NCBI RefSeq assembly: GCF_010977575.1
Contig: NZ_CP048812.1
Coordinates: forward strand, 3,100,001 to 3,164,000
Direction of reading: 5' to 3'
Source of the DNA: Halomonas socia
Lineage (GTDB): Bacteria > Pseudomonadota > Gammaproteobacteria > Pseudomonadales > Halomonadaceae
DNA length: 64,000 bases
In this document: positions 9,858 through 22,999 of the stretch, in pieces
Numbering within the stretch: the stretch's first letter is position 1
Layout of the letters: every line of letters begins with the position of its first letter
The notes under the pieces: model-generated
What the model was told of the DNA's origin: nothing
What the model saw: only the letters and a program-made list of their open reading frames with translations
The model's database searches: none
Position numbers and translations under genes: made by a program

Positions 9858-10598
9858 ATGAGCGAATCGAGAATTGCATTGGTCACCGGCGCCAGCCGCG
9901 GTATCGGGCGCGCCATCGCCCATGAGTTGGGCCGCCAGGGGCGCGTGGTGATCGGTACGGCGACCAGCGAAGGCGGTGCGGCGAAGATCGACGCCGATCT
10001 CAAGGCCCAGGGTATCCAGGGCGCCGGGCGCTGCCTGGATGTCACCGACCAGGCCAGCGTCGATGCGCTGGTCAAGGCCATCGGTGAGGAGTTCGGCGCC
10101 CCGACCATCCTTGTCAACAATGCCGGCATCACCCGTGACAACCTGCTGATGCGCATGAAGGACGACGAATGGGACTCGGTGCTGGACACTAATCTCAAGT
10201 CTGTCTATCGGGTCAGCAAGGCCTGCCTGCGCGGCATGACCAAGGCGCGCTTCGGGCGTATCGTCAGCATCAGCTCGGTGGTGGCGACCATGGGCAATCT
10301 CGGCCAGAGCAACTATGCTGCGGCCAAGGCCGGCATGGAAGGCTTCTCCCGCGCGTTGGCGCGCGAGGTGGCGTCGCGTAACATTACCGTCAACAATGTG
10401 GCGCCGGGCTTTATCGCCACCGACATGACCGATGCCTTGCCCGAGGCGCAGCACGAGATGCTGCTTGGCCAGATCCCGCTGTCGCGGCTCGGCCAGCCGG
10501 AGGAGATCGCCGCCGCGGTAGGCTTCCTGACTGGCGAGACGGCGGGCTACATCACCGGCGAGACGCTTCACGTCAACGGTGGCATGAACATGCGCTGA
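9858..10598 (+). CDS. fabG: 3-oxoacyl-ACP reductase
   Basis: FabG is the NADPH-dependent reductase of the fatty acid elongation cycle. The protein is 246 aa with the short-chain dehydrogenase features in order: GASRGIG cofactor loop, NNAG, catalytic serine in [11 protein letters not shown], then YAAAK carrying the catalytic Tyr and Lys. It ends [12 protein letters not shown] 9858 gives [17 protein letters not shown], matching family N-termini; ATG 9837 is possible and would add seven residues. It lies 46 bp after fabD. Confidence 0.97.
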   Translation: MSESRIALVTGASRGIGRAIAHELGRQGRVVIGTATSEGGAAKIDADLKAQGIQGAGRCLDVTDQASVDALVKAIGEEFGAPTILVNNAGITRDNLLMRMKDDEWDSVLDTNLKSVYRVSKACLRGMTKARFGRIVSISSVVATMGNLGQSNYAAAKAGMEGFSRALAREVASRNITVNNVAPGFIATDMTDALPEAQHEMLLGQIPLSRLGQPEEIAAAVGFLTGETAGYITGETLHVNGGMNMR

Positions 10599-10737
10599 TT
10601 GCGCGCGGATCGCCTTGGGGCGCGCGTGTTGCGTCGCCTGGGGGTGGTCTATACACTACCCCGCAGCTTTTTGGGCTAGCGGATTTCGAACGGCTGGATT
10701 TTCAACGGCTATTTTGAACGACTGGAGTGACCACATA

Positions 10738-10971
10738 ATGAGCACTATCGAAGAGCGCGTGAAGAAGGTTGTGGCCGAGCGCCTGAACGTCAAGGAAGAG
10801 GACATCCAGAACACCTCCTCCTTCACCGAAGATCTCGGCGCCGATTCGCTGGATACCGTCGAGTTGGTGATGGCGCTCGAAGAGGAATTCGATACCGAAA
10901 TTCCCGACGAAGAAGCCGAAAAGATCACCACCGTTCAGGAAGCGATCGACTACGTCAACGCTCACCAGTAA
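10738..10971 (+). CDS. acpP: Acyl carrier protein
   Basis: ACP carries growing acyl chains on phosphopantetheine. The protein is 77 aa, highly acidic, with the prosthetic-group serine S37 in GADSLDT. It is nearly identical in pattern to E. coli AcpP. It stands 139 bp after fabG. A -10-like TATACA at 10650-10655 with TTGCGT at 10629-10634 could give an internal promoter, but the 15-bp spacing is poor. A strong terminator follows, which would let acpP be made in excess of fabF. Confidence 0.99.
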   Translation: MSTIEERVKKVVAERLNVKEEDIQNTSSFTEDLGADSLDTVELVMALEEEFDTEIPDEEAEKITTVQEAIDYVNAHQ

Positions 10972-11020
10972 GGTGTGACGTCAGCGTATTACGCTGTCGG
11001 ATCGCGGCCAGTGGCCGTTA

Positions 11021-11056
11021 CGGGAGCCGTCCTGCCAGCAGGACGGCTCCCGTTTT
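11021..11056 (+). terminator. Rho-independent terminator after acpP
   Basis: The arms CGGGAGCCGTCCTG (11021-11034) and CAGGACGGCTCCCG (11039-11052) form a perfect 14-bp stem with a CCAG loop, followed directly by TTTT (11053-11056). It lies 50 bp after the acpP stop and separates the acpP transcript from fabF. Confidence 0.9.
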
Positions 11057-11152
11057 CGTATGGTGCTGGCTCCGTGCGACGGTATGGCGGTAGGTTTGAC
11101 GCGGCCGCTGCGGGGATCTTTTCGCGACGGCCACAGGCCGCCCAGGTTCAGG

Positions 11153-11158
11153 TATAAT
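11153..11158 (+). promoter_or_regulatory. Putative -10 element of the fabF promoter
   Basis: A perfect TATAAT lies 66 bp upstream of the fabF ATG and just downstream of the acpP terminator, where a new promoter is expected. No good -35 hexamer is found at 16-18 bp spacing, so the call rests on the -10 and its position. Confidence 0.45.
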
Positions 11159-11224
11159 GCGCGCAAAACGGCACGCAGCCTGCTTCGCGTGGCCGTGCCA
11201 TCAAGGGTGTTTGGAGGAGAGCTG

Positions 11225-12463
11225 ATGTCTCGGAAAAGGGTCGTGGTGACCGGGCTCGGTCTGGTAACGCCGGTGGGCAACACCGTCGACGCGAGTTGGG
11301 CGAATATTGTGGCCGGCAAGAGCGGCATTGCCGCCATCGAGCATTTCGATGTCAGCGGCTTCAACACGCGCTTCGGCGGCTCGGTGAAGGACTTCGATAT
11401 CAGTCCTTACCTGAACCCCAAGGACGCGCGCAAGATGGACCTGTTCATCCAGTACGGTGTGGCCGCGGGAGCGCAGGCGATCAGCGACGCCGGCCTCGAG
11501 TGCACCGAGGAGAATGCCGATCGCATCGGCGTGGCAATCGGCTCGGGGATCGGCGGGCTGCCGATGATCGAACACAACCATAATGCCCTTAACAAGGGCG
11601 GCGCGCGGCGCATCTCGCCATTCTTCGTGCCCGGTTCGATCATCAACATGATCTCCGGCAACCTGGCGATCCAGCACGGTTTTCGCGGCCCCAATATCGC
11701 GATTACCACTGCCTGCACCACCGGCACCCACAATATCGGCTACAGCGCCCGCACCATCGCCTACGGCGACGCCGACGTGATGATCTGTGGCGGTGCCGAG
11801 ATGGCCACCACGCCGCTCGGCCTGGGCGGTTTCTCGGCGGCCCGCGCGCTATCGACGCGTAACGACGACCCCGCCGCGGCCAGCCGTCCCTGGGATCGTG
11901 ACCGCGACGGTTTCGTGCTCTCCGACGGTGCCGGCGTGATGGTGCTCGAAGAGTACGAGCACGCCAAGGCGCGCGGGGCGACCATCTACGCCGAACTCAA
12001 GGGCTTCGGCATGAGCGATGATGCCTACCACATGACCGCTCCGCCGGAAGACGGCCGCGGTGCGGCGCTGGCGATGCAGAATGCGGTGCGCGACGCCGGC
12101 ATTGACGCCGCCAGCATCGACTATGTCAACGCCCACGGCACCTCCACGCCCGCCGGCGACCTCGCCGAAAGCCGCGCGGTCAGGAAGGTCATGGGCAGTG
12201 GCGCCGAATCGGTGGCGGTAAGCTCTACCAAGTCGATGATCGGCCATCTGCTGGGCGCCGCCGGGGCGGTGGAGGCCGTGTTCAGCGTGTTGGCGATCCG
12301 CGATCAGGTCGCGCCGCCGACCATCAACCTGGACAACCCCCAGGAGGGTTGCGATCTCGACTATGTGCCGCACACCGCCCGCGAGATGAAGATCGACGTG
12401 GCGCTGTCCAACTCGTTTGGCTTCGGCGGTACCAACGGCTCGCTGATCTTTACCCGGGTCTGA
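11225..12463 (+). CDS. fabF: 3-oxoacyl-ACP synthase II
   Basis: FabF condenses malonyl-ACP with acyl-ACP and makes cis-vaccenate precursors, so it affects membrane fluidity. The protein is 412 aa. The active-site cysteine is C164 in TACTTGTHN. The two histidines are in [11 protein letters not shown] and in [12 protein letters not shown]. The glycine-rich end [12 protein letters not shown] is present. Upstream of ATG 11225 lies TTGGAGGAGAGCTG, a strong ribosome binding site. pabC follows after 9 bp. Confidence 0.97.
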   Translation: MSRKRVVVTGLGLVTPVGNTVDASWANIVAGKSGIAAIEHFDVSGFNTRFGGSVKDFDISPYLNPKDARKMDLFIQYGVAAGAQAISDAGLECTEENADRIGVAIGSGIGGLPMIEHNHNALNKGGARRISPFFVPGSIINMISGNLAIQHGFRGPNIAITTACTTGTHNIGYSARTIAYGDADVMICGGAEMATTPLGLGGFSAARALSTRNDDPAAASRPWDRDRDGFVLSDGAGVMVLEEYEHAKARGATIYAELKGFGMSDDAYHMTAPPEDGRGAALAMQNAVRDAGIDAASIDYVNAHGTSTPAGDLAESRAVRKVMGSGAESVAVSSTKSMIGHLLGAAGAVEAVFSVLAIRDQVAPPTINLDNPQEGCDLDYVPHTAREMKIDVALSNSFGFGGTNGSLIFTRV

Positions 12464-12472
12464 GGCGGCCGC

Positions 12473-13270
12473 GTGGAGCCGCTGCCCCTCGACGATCGCG
12501 GACTGGCCTATGGCGATGGCCTGTTCGAGACGCTGTTGCTGCGTGACGGCCAGCCGCTGCTGTGGCACGAGCACTTGTCGCGACTGCAGCGCGGTGCGGA
12601 GCGGCTGGGGTTCACAGCGCCCGACGCCGATACCCTGCACGCGTTCTGCGCCGAAGCACCAGCGGGGCTCGCCGTGCTCAAGCTGATCGTCACCCGTGGC
12701 AGCGGCGGACGCGGGTACCGGCCGCCGGCGGCGCCGTCACCGCGCTTGCGCTGGCAGATTGCCGCCTTCGCCCCGCAGCCCGAGCGCTGGCGTGACGGCG
12801 TGCGGGTGCGTCACTGCCGGCTGCGCCTGGGGCGCCAGCCGGCATTGGCGGGGCTCAAGCACCTCAATCGCCTGGAGAACGTGCTGGCGCGAGGCGAGTG
12901 GCAGGACGACGCCATCGCCGAGGGGCTGCTCAGCGACAGCCACGGCCAACTGGTCGAGGCGACCTGCATGAACTTGTTCTGGTCGCGTCACGGACGGTTG
13001 GAAACGCCGCGCCTAGCACACTGCGGCGTGGCGGGGACCCTGCGCGAGGCACTGCTGGGTGAGCTGGCCATCACCGAGATCGAGGCCGGCCCGGAAGCGC
13101 TGCTCGACGCCGAGGCGGTGTGGCTGGGCAACTCGCTGCAGGGTGTGTGGCCGCTGGTGCAGCTCGACGCCGCCGAGGGCGAGTGCCTACGCCGCTGGAC
13201 GCTGGACGCACATCACCGCCTATTGCAGGATGCCGGGCACGCGCTGCTGGGCTATCCGGCGATACGCTGA
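12473..13270 (+). CDS. pabC: Aminodeoxychorismate lyase
   Basis: PabC is the PLP enzyme that releases p-aminobenzoate from 4-amino-4-deoxychorismate in folate synthesis. The protein is 265 aa, class IV aminotransferase fold. It begins at GTG 12473 with LDDRGLAYGDGLFETLLL; the PLP lysine is in GLKHLNRLENVLAR. The start is chosen because homologues begin just before LDDRGLAYGD and no earlier start fits. Position between fabF and mltG is the same as in E. coli. Confidence 0.93.
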   Translation: MEPLPLDDRGLAYGDGLFETLLLRDGQPLLWHEHLSRLQRGAERLGFTAPDADTLHAFCAEAPAGLAVLKLIVTRGSGGRGYRPPAAPSPRLRWQIAAFAPQPERWRDGVRVRHCRLRLGRQPALAGLKHLNRLENVLARGEWQDDAIAEGLLSDSHGQLVEATCMNLFWSRHGRLETPRLAHCGVAGTLREALLGELAITEIEAGPEALLDAEAVWLGNSLQGVWPLVQLDAAEGECLRRWTLDAHHRLLQDAGHALLGYPAIR

Positions 13271-13294
13271 GACGCAATTGATCGAGGACACGAG

Positions 13295-15940
<2,646 letters not shown>

Positions 15941-15969
15941 CTCCCCCGGATACCCAAGAGGCATCGCCC

Positions 15970-16305
15970 ATGGCCGCTCAGAAAGCCCTGTCACTGCCGA
16001 TTCCCGATGTGCCGACGCTGCTGCAGGCCTATATGCCGTCGCTGGAGCGCGGCGGCATCTTCGTGCCCACCGAGGCCCGCTATGAGCTCGGCCAGGAGGT
16101 CTTCCTGTTGCTGACCCTGCCCGGCGAAAGCGACCGTCTGCCGGTCACCGGGCAGGTGGTGTGGATCTCACCGCCGGGGGTCTCGGGGCGCCGTCGACCG
16201 GGTATCGGCGTGCACTTCGGCGCCGACGACAAGGCCGTTCGCGATCGAATCGAAACGCACCTGGCGGGGCAGCTGGACAAGGGGGCCGGGACCTATACCC
16301 TCTAG
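15970..16305 (+). CDS. pilZ: PilZ-domain protein
   Basis: A 111-aa single-domain PilZ protein of the type first described in Pseudomonas type IV pilus assembly. The motif AYMPSLERGGIFVPT and the GIGVHF strand are conserved. The RxxxR and D/NxSxxG motifs that classical PilZ domains use for cyclic-di-GMP are not evident, as in PilZ itself, so it probably acts by protein contact (for example with PilB/FimX-like partners). No pilus genes lie nearby; the position after holB is the standard one. Confidence 0.9.
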   Translation: MAAQKALSLPIPDVPTLLQAYMPSLERGGIFVPTEARYELGQEVFLLLTLPGESDRLPVTGQVVWISPPGVSGRRRPGIGVHFGADDKAVRDRIETHLAGQLDKGAGTYTL

Positions 16306-16344
16306 CGCCGCCGTTCTTCACTCATCGATCTGGTATCTCAGCGC

Positions 16345-17190
16345 ATGTTCGTAGACTCGCACTGCCATCTCGACCGACTCGACCTCAGCGCCTTCGACGG
16401 CGATCTCGGCGCCGCGCTGGACGCTGCCCGGGAACGCGGCGTAAGACAGTTTCTGGCGATTGGCGTGACCCTGGAGGAGGTTCCCGCGGTGGCCGCGATT
16501 GCCTGTGAGCACCGCGACGTGGTGATCTCGGCCGGCGTCCACCCACTACACCGGGTGGATCAGGAGCCCAGTGTCGAGGCCATCAAGGAGGTGGCCGAGC
16601 GCTATGCGGCCGTGGCCATCGGCGAATGCGGCCTCGACTACCACTATCTGCAACGCTCACCCGAGACGGTGCCGAGTCGCGAGGAGCAGCGTGAACGCTT
16701 TCAGCGTCAACTGGTCGCTGCCACCGAGCTCGAGCTGCCGGTGATCATCCACACCCGCGAGGCGCGGGACGAGACACTGGAACTGATCAAGGCGCACACC
16801 GACCCGGCAGTGGGCGGCGTGCTGCACTGTTTCACCGAAGACCTCGGCATGGCGCGGGAGGCGGTGCGCCACGGCTTCTATATTTCGCTGTCGGGGATCA
16901 TCACCTTTCGCAATGCCGGCGCGCTGCGCGCGCTGGCGCGCCAGATCCCCCTCGATCGCCTGCTGATCGAGACCGACAGCCCCTACCTGGCGCCGGTGCC
17001 GCATCGCGGCAAGTCCAACCAACCGGCCTGGGTGATCGAGGTGGCCGAGTGCATCGCCGCCGAGCGCGGCATCAGCGTCGATGAAGTGGCGATGCAGACC
17101 ACCGCCAACTTCTATCGGCTGTTTCGCCAGGCGGCGCCCCATGCGCCGGCCGAGATGCGCGACAGCCTGGCCGCCGCCGGGCTGGTCTGA
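16345..17190 (+). CDS. tatD: TatD-family metal-dependent deoxyribonuclease
   Basis: TatD-family hydrolase of 281 aa, probably a 3'-to-5' nuclease acting in DNA quality control. Metal ligands are visible in DSHCHLDRL at the N-terminus, the glutamate in IGECGLDYHY, and the histidines in PVIIHTREARDE and LHCFTEDL; LIETDSPYLAPVPHRGK closes the site. It follows pilZ as in Pseudomonas (the YcfH/TatD branch next to holB). The C-terminal 15 residues are Ala/Pro-rich and unremarkable. Confidence 0.94.
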   Translation: MFVDSHCHLDRLDLSAFDGDLGAALDAARERGVRQFLAIGVTLEEVPAVAAIACEHRDVVISAGVHPLHRVDQEPSVEAIKEVAERYAAVAIGECGLDYHYLQRSPETVPSREEQRERFQRQLVAATELELPVIIHTREARDETLELIKAHTDPAVGGVLHCFTEDLGMAREAVRHGFYISLSGIITFRNAGALRALARQIPLDRLLIETDSPYLAPVPHRGKSNQPAWVIEVAECIAAERGISVDEVAMQTTANFYRLFRQAAPHAPAEMRDSLAAAGLV

Positions 17191-17216
17191 GCGCGTCGTA
17201 CCACCGGGAGAACGCC

Positions 17217-17759
17217 ATGTCCTTCGAGCCGCTGCTGATCGCCACCCAAGCCACCGGGTCGATACCGCCCCTCGAGCGCTGGCACCCGGCGCTAAGCGGG
17301 CGCATGGATCTGACCATCCGCGCCGACGGACACTGGATCCATGACGGCACGCCGATGCGCCGTGCTTCGCTGGTGAGGCTGCTTTCGACACTGCTGCGCC
17401 GCGAAGCGGACGGCGAGCACTATCTGGTCAGCCCCGTCGAGAAGTGGCAAATCGCGGTCGAGGACTGCGCCTTCGTGATCGTCGATGCCGAGCGTGATGG
17501 CGACAGCTGGTGGCTGACCACCAACGTTGGCGACCGCCTGGCGCTGGGCGAGGAGCAGCGGCTGACGGTCACCGCCACGCCGGATGGCACGCCGGTGCCG
17601 CAGGTCACGGTCCGCTTTGGCCTTGCCGCACGGCTGGGGCGCAACGTCTTCTACCGCTTGGTGGAGGAGGGCGAGAGCCGCGTGATCGATGGCCGGGAGC
17701 AGCTCGGCCTGGTCAGTGCCGGCCACTGGCAGCCGCTCGGTGAACTGGAGGCAATGTGA
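17217..17759 (+). CDS. DUF1285 protein of unknown function
   Basis: A 180-aa cytosolic protein of the DUF1285 family. Characteristic segments are the early HPALSGRMDLTIRADGHWIH, then RLLSTLLRREADGEHYLVSPVEKW and the middle VEDCAFVIVDAE. The family adopts a beta-rich two-domain fold, but no reaction is established. Its last codons overlap the start of the helicase gene (ATGTGA with the GTG of the next gene inside), suggesting translational coupling. Confidence 0.85.
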   Translation: MSFEPLLIATQATGSIPPLERWHPALSGRMDLTIRADGHWIHDGTPMRRASLVRLLSTLLRREADGEHYLVSPVEKWQIAVEDCAFVIVDAERDGDSWWLTTNVGDRLALGEEQRLTVTATPDGTPVPQVTVRFGLAARLGRNVFYRLVEEGESRVIDGREQLGLVSAGHWQPLGELEAM

Positions 17760-19971
17760 AACTGACCGACGAGCAGCATGCGGTGGTCGGTCATGCCGGC
17801 GGCCACGCCCGGGTCGCCGCGGTGGCCGGCGCCGGCAAGACCACCACCATGGTGGCGCGAGTGCTGCACCTGCTGGCCCAGGGCGCCGCTCCGTCGCGGC
17901 TGCTGGTGCTGATGTTCAACCGCGCCGCGCGGGAGGATTTCACCGCCAAGCTGGCGCGCTGGGCGCCTGCCGGCCAGGCGCTGCCCGACGTGCGCACCTT
18001 CCACTCCATCGGCCACCGCCTGACCGGCACCCTGACTCGCTGGGGCGTGTTGGCGCCGCGTGAGCTGCTGGCCCAGGAGTGGCAGCGCGAGCGGCTGCTG
18101 CGCCAGGCCGTGCAGCAGAGTCTGCACGGCGACGAGGCAATGCTGGAGTCGGCGCTGGACGGCGACCGGCTCGAGGCCTTCGGCCACTTCTGCGAGCTGG
18201 TCAAGGCCGAGATGGAGGCGCCCCAGACACTCTACGAGCGTCTCGACTTCGGCGACGACACCGGCCACTTCGTCGATGCCTTCGATGCCGCCGAGGCGCT
18301 GCTTGAGCAGCATCGGCTGATGACCTATGCCGACCTGCTGTATCGGCCGCTACGGGCGCTGGAGGCAGATGCCGCGCTACGACAGCGGGTTCAGGGCTTT
18401 CTCGACCATGTCATCATCGACGAATATCAGGATATCAACGAAGCCCAGCAGCGGCTGCTGGCACTGCTGGCCGGCGAGCGTGCGGCGGTGATGGCGGTAG
18501 GCGATGCCAACCAGTGCATCTACGAGTGGCGCGGCGCGCGCCCCGACACCATGCTCGAGGACTTCACCCGCACCTTCGGCGCCGCCCACGACTACCCGCT
18601 GTCGATCACCTTCCGTCACGGTGATGCACTGGCGCTGGCGGCCAATCATGCGATCGCCGCCAATCGGCGGCGTCCCGACCAGCTGTGCCTGGCGGCGGCG
18701 GGCAACCCCAATACCCGCTTGAGCGTGGCCCAGGGCGGCAGCGCGCTGGTCGAGGCCCTAGGCGCCTGGCAGCGTGACGGCCGGCACCTCGCCGAGGGCT
18801 GTATCCTGGTACGCAGCTGGGCGCTGTCGGTATCGGTGCAACTGCAGCTGCTGCGCGCCGGGCTGCCGTTTCGCCTGGCCCGCGAGGATCGTTTCGTGTT
18901 CCGGCTGCCGCTGGTCCAGGCGCTGGCCGGCTACCTGCGTCTGGCGCGTCAGCCGCGGCTGCTCCAGGATCCGGCGCACCTGCTGCTGCTGCTTGCCCAG
19001 CCCACGCCCTTCGTGGCCCGCGAGCGGCTGCAGGCGCTGGCCACGCAGCTCGCTGAGTCGCAGCAGTGGCCGAGCCGTGATGACCCGCTGCTGGCCAGCC
19101 TCAAGCCGATTCAGCGGCGCAACCTCAAGCGCCGCTGGGCGCTGCTCTGCGACCTGCCCAAGCTGGCTGCCTGGCCGCCGTCGCGGCTGCTGGCCGAGGT
19201 GGTCGAGCGCCTCGATGCCGAGAAGGTGCTCAAGCGCGCTGCGGCACGGCGCGAGAAGGGCGAGGAGGATGTACGCCTGCTCGACGTGCTGATCGAACAG
19301 GCCGCCGAGCTCGACCATGACCCGGAGGCCTTCATTGCGCTGCTCGAGCGGCCCGATCGCGATCCCGCGGCGAGCGCCGGCGATGCCGACGGCATCCTGA
19401 TCTCCACCGTGCACGGCGCCAAGGGGCTGGAGTGGCCGCTGGTGGCACTGTGGGGCGTCAACGAGGAGGATTTTCCCCACTATAGCCGTGACAACCCGCT
19501 GACCCCGGAGCGCCTGGAAGAGGAGCGACGGCTGTTCTACGTCGCCATGACGCGCGCCCGGGAGCAACTGCTGATGGTCCACGACGGCGGCGAGCATCGT
19601 CCCAGCCGCTTCATCGCCGAGAGCGCCTGGGATGACTGCCAGCGGGTGGCGGATGCACTGCGCGCCGCCGATCCGCCCCAGGCGCCGCTGGCGGTTGCCT
19701 CGCCAGCGCTGGTGGAGCGCTACCTGACGGCCAGCGGCCGAGCGCTGGACGTCAGCGCTGCCGCCAGCGGCGTCGCCGGCCCGCCGGGCCGCTATGCGGC
19801 GGCGGCCTTCGATGTTGGCCAGCGCGTACGCCACGCGGTATTCGGCGAGGGCGAGATTCAGGTGGTCGAGGGTGACCCGGCCAATCCGGTGATCGAAGTG
19901 TGCTTCACCCACGCCGGCAAGCGCCGCCTGATCGCCCTGCGCGCGCCCCTGGAACCGCTTGGAGAATCCGC

Positions 19972-19975
<4 letters not shown>
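17756..19975 (+). CDS. UvrD/PcrA-type superfamily 1A DNA helicase
   Basis: A 739-aa SF1A helicase. Motif I is AAVAGAGKTTTMVAR, motif II is IIDEYQDINEAQ, motif III is GDANQCIYEWRG. Late motifs are STVHGAKGLEWPLV and RLFYVAMTRAREQLL. The last 50 residues (FDVGQRVRHAVFGEGEIQVV onward) form a Tudor-like module as in UvrD/PcrA, which in those proteins contacts RNA polymerase. The short size and atypical middle separate it from canonical UvrD and Rep, so the precise role (replication restart, repair or conflict resolution) is open. The start is GTG 17756. It overlaps its upstream neighbour and, by ATGA, the sulfurtransferase downstream. Confidence 0.88.
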
Positions 19976-21806
<1,831 letters not shown>

Positions 21807-21808
21807 TC

Positions 21809-22906
21809 ATGGCGATGGCCTTCGTCGATCTGGCTGCCCAGCAGGTGCGCCTCAAGCCGCGACTCGACGCGGCCATTCAAGGCGTGCTGGCCCACGGACG
21901 TTACATCCAGGGGCCGGAAGTGGCCGAGCTCGAGGGGCGTCTCGCGGCGCGGGTCGGGGTGGCCCACTGCATCGCCTGTGGCAGCGGTACCGCTGCCCTG
22001 CAACTGGCCCAGATGGGGCTTGGGATCGGCCCCGGCGACGAGGTGGTGGTGCCGGGGTTCGGTTTCGTTGCCAGCGCCGAAAGCGTGGCGCTGTGCGGGG
22101 CACGCCCGGTCTATGCCGAGATCGACCCCGGGAGCCTGCTGCTCGATCCCCAGGCGCTCGAGGCGCTGATCACCCCGCGCACCCGGGCGATCATGCCGGT
22201 CTCGCTGTTCGGCCAGTGTGCCGATATGCAGGAGATCGCCAAGGTGGCCGAGCGCCATGGGCTGACGGTGATCGAAGATGCCGCCCAGAGCTTCGGCGCC
22301 AGCCGCCATGGTCGCGCCTCGTGCAGCCTGAGCCGGGTGGCCTGCACCAGTTTCTTCCCCAGCAAGCCGCTGGGCTGCTATGGCGATGGTGGCGCTCTGT
22401 TCACCGATGACGATGAGCTAGCGGCACAGCTACGGGGCCTGATCAACCACGGCGACGCGGGGCGCTACCGGCATCTGCATCTGGGCATGAACAGCCGCCT
22501 GGATACGCTGCAGGCGGCGATCCTGCTGGTCAAGCTCGACGACTTCGATGCGGAGGTGGCGCAGCGCCAGGCGGTGGCGGGGTGCTATGACCGGCTGCTG
22601 GCAGAGCTGCCGCTCGATCGCCCGCGGTTGCTGCCCGGCAATCTCAGCGTCCATGCCCAGTACACCCTGCAGCTGGAGGCGCGCGACGAGGTGGCGGCGC
22701 GGCTGAATGATGCCGGGATTCCCACCGCGATTCACTATCCCCGTCCGCTCTATCGCCAGCCGGCGGTGGCCGATCCGGCCTGCCGGCTGAGCGCCTGCGA
22801 AGCAGCCTGCGAGCGGGTGCTCAGCCTGCCCATGCACCCTTACCTGGAACAAGGGCAGCAGGAGAGGGTCGCCGAGGCCCTGCGCGACGCCTTGCCCGGA
22901 CCGTAA
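21809..22906 (+). CDS. wbpE: DegT/DnrJ/EryC1-family sugar aminotransferase (WbpE-like)
   Basis: A 365-aa PLP-dependent sugar aminotransferase. It starts MAMAFVDLAAQQVRLKP; HGRYIQGPEVAELE and SGTAALQLAQMGLGIGPGDE follow. The PLP lysine is in SFFPSKPLGCYGDGGA. The pairing with a WbpB-like dehydrogenase suggests that it adds an amino group at C3 of UDP-3-keto-GlcNAcA, the WbpE/WlbC step. The dehydrogenase (WbpA), acetyltransferase (WbpD) and epimerase (WbpI) of the pathway are not in the window. A terminator follows. Confidence 0.82.
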   Translation: MAMAFVDLAAQQVRLKPRLDAAIQGVLAHGRYIQGPEVAELEGRLAARVGVAHCIACGSGTAALQLAQMGLGIGPGDEVVVPGFGFVASAESVALCGARPVYAEIDPGSLLLDPQALEALITPRTRAIMPVSLFGQCADMQEIAKVAERHGLTVIEDAAQSFGASRHGRASCSLSRVACTSFFPSKPLGCYGDGGALFTDDDELAAQLRGLINHGDAGRYRHLHLGMNSRLDTLQAAILLVKLDDFDAEVAQRQAVAGCYDRLLAELPLDRPRLLPGNLSVHAQYTLQLEARDEVAARLNDAGIPTAIHYPRPLYRQPAVADPACRLSACEAACERVLSLPMHPYLEQGQQERVAEALRDALPGP

Positions 22907-22921
22907 GCCGACAATAAAGAT

Positions 22922-22955
22922 GCCACTGGCCCTGGGCCAGTGGCGATGGTTTTTC
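22922..22955 (+). terminator. Terminator between the wbpE-like gene and the ETF-QO gene
   Basis: GCCACTGGC (22922-22930) pairs with GCCAGTGGC (22936-22944) across a CCTGG loop, followed after five bases by a T-rich run around 22949-22956. It lies 16 bp beyond the aminotransferase stop and faces the convergent ETF-QO gene. Confidence 0.75.
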
Positions 22956-22999
22956 TTACAGCTTATAGCTAATGGCTTCGAACTCCCGGCGAAGCCGGG

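Noticed and set aside
10629-10655. Possible acpP promoter TTGCGT / TATACA
   Set aside because: The spacing is 15 bp and the -35 is weak; not strong enough to list as a feature.
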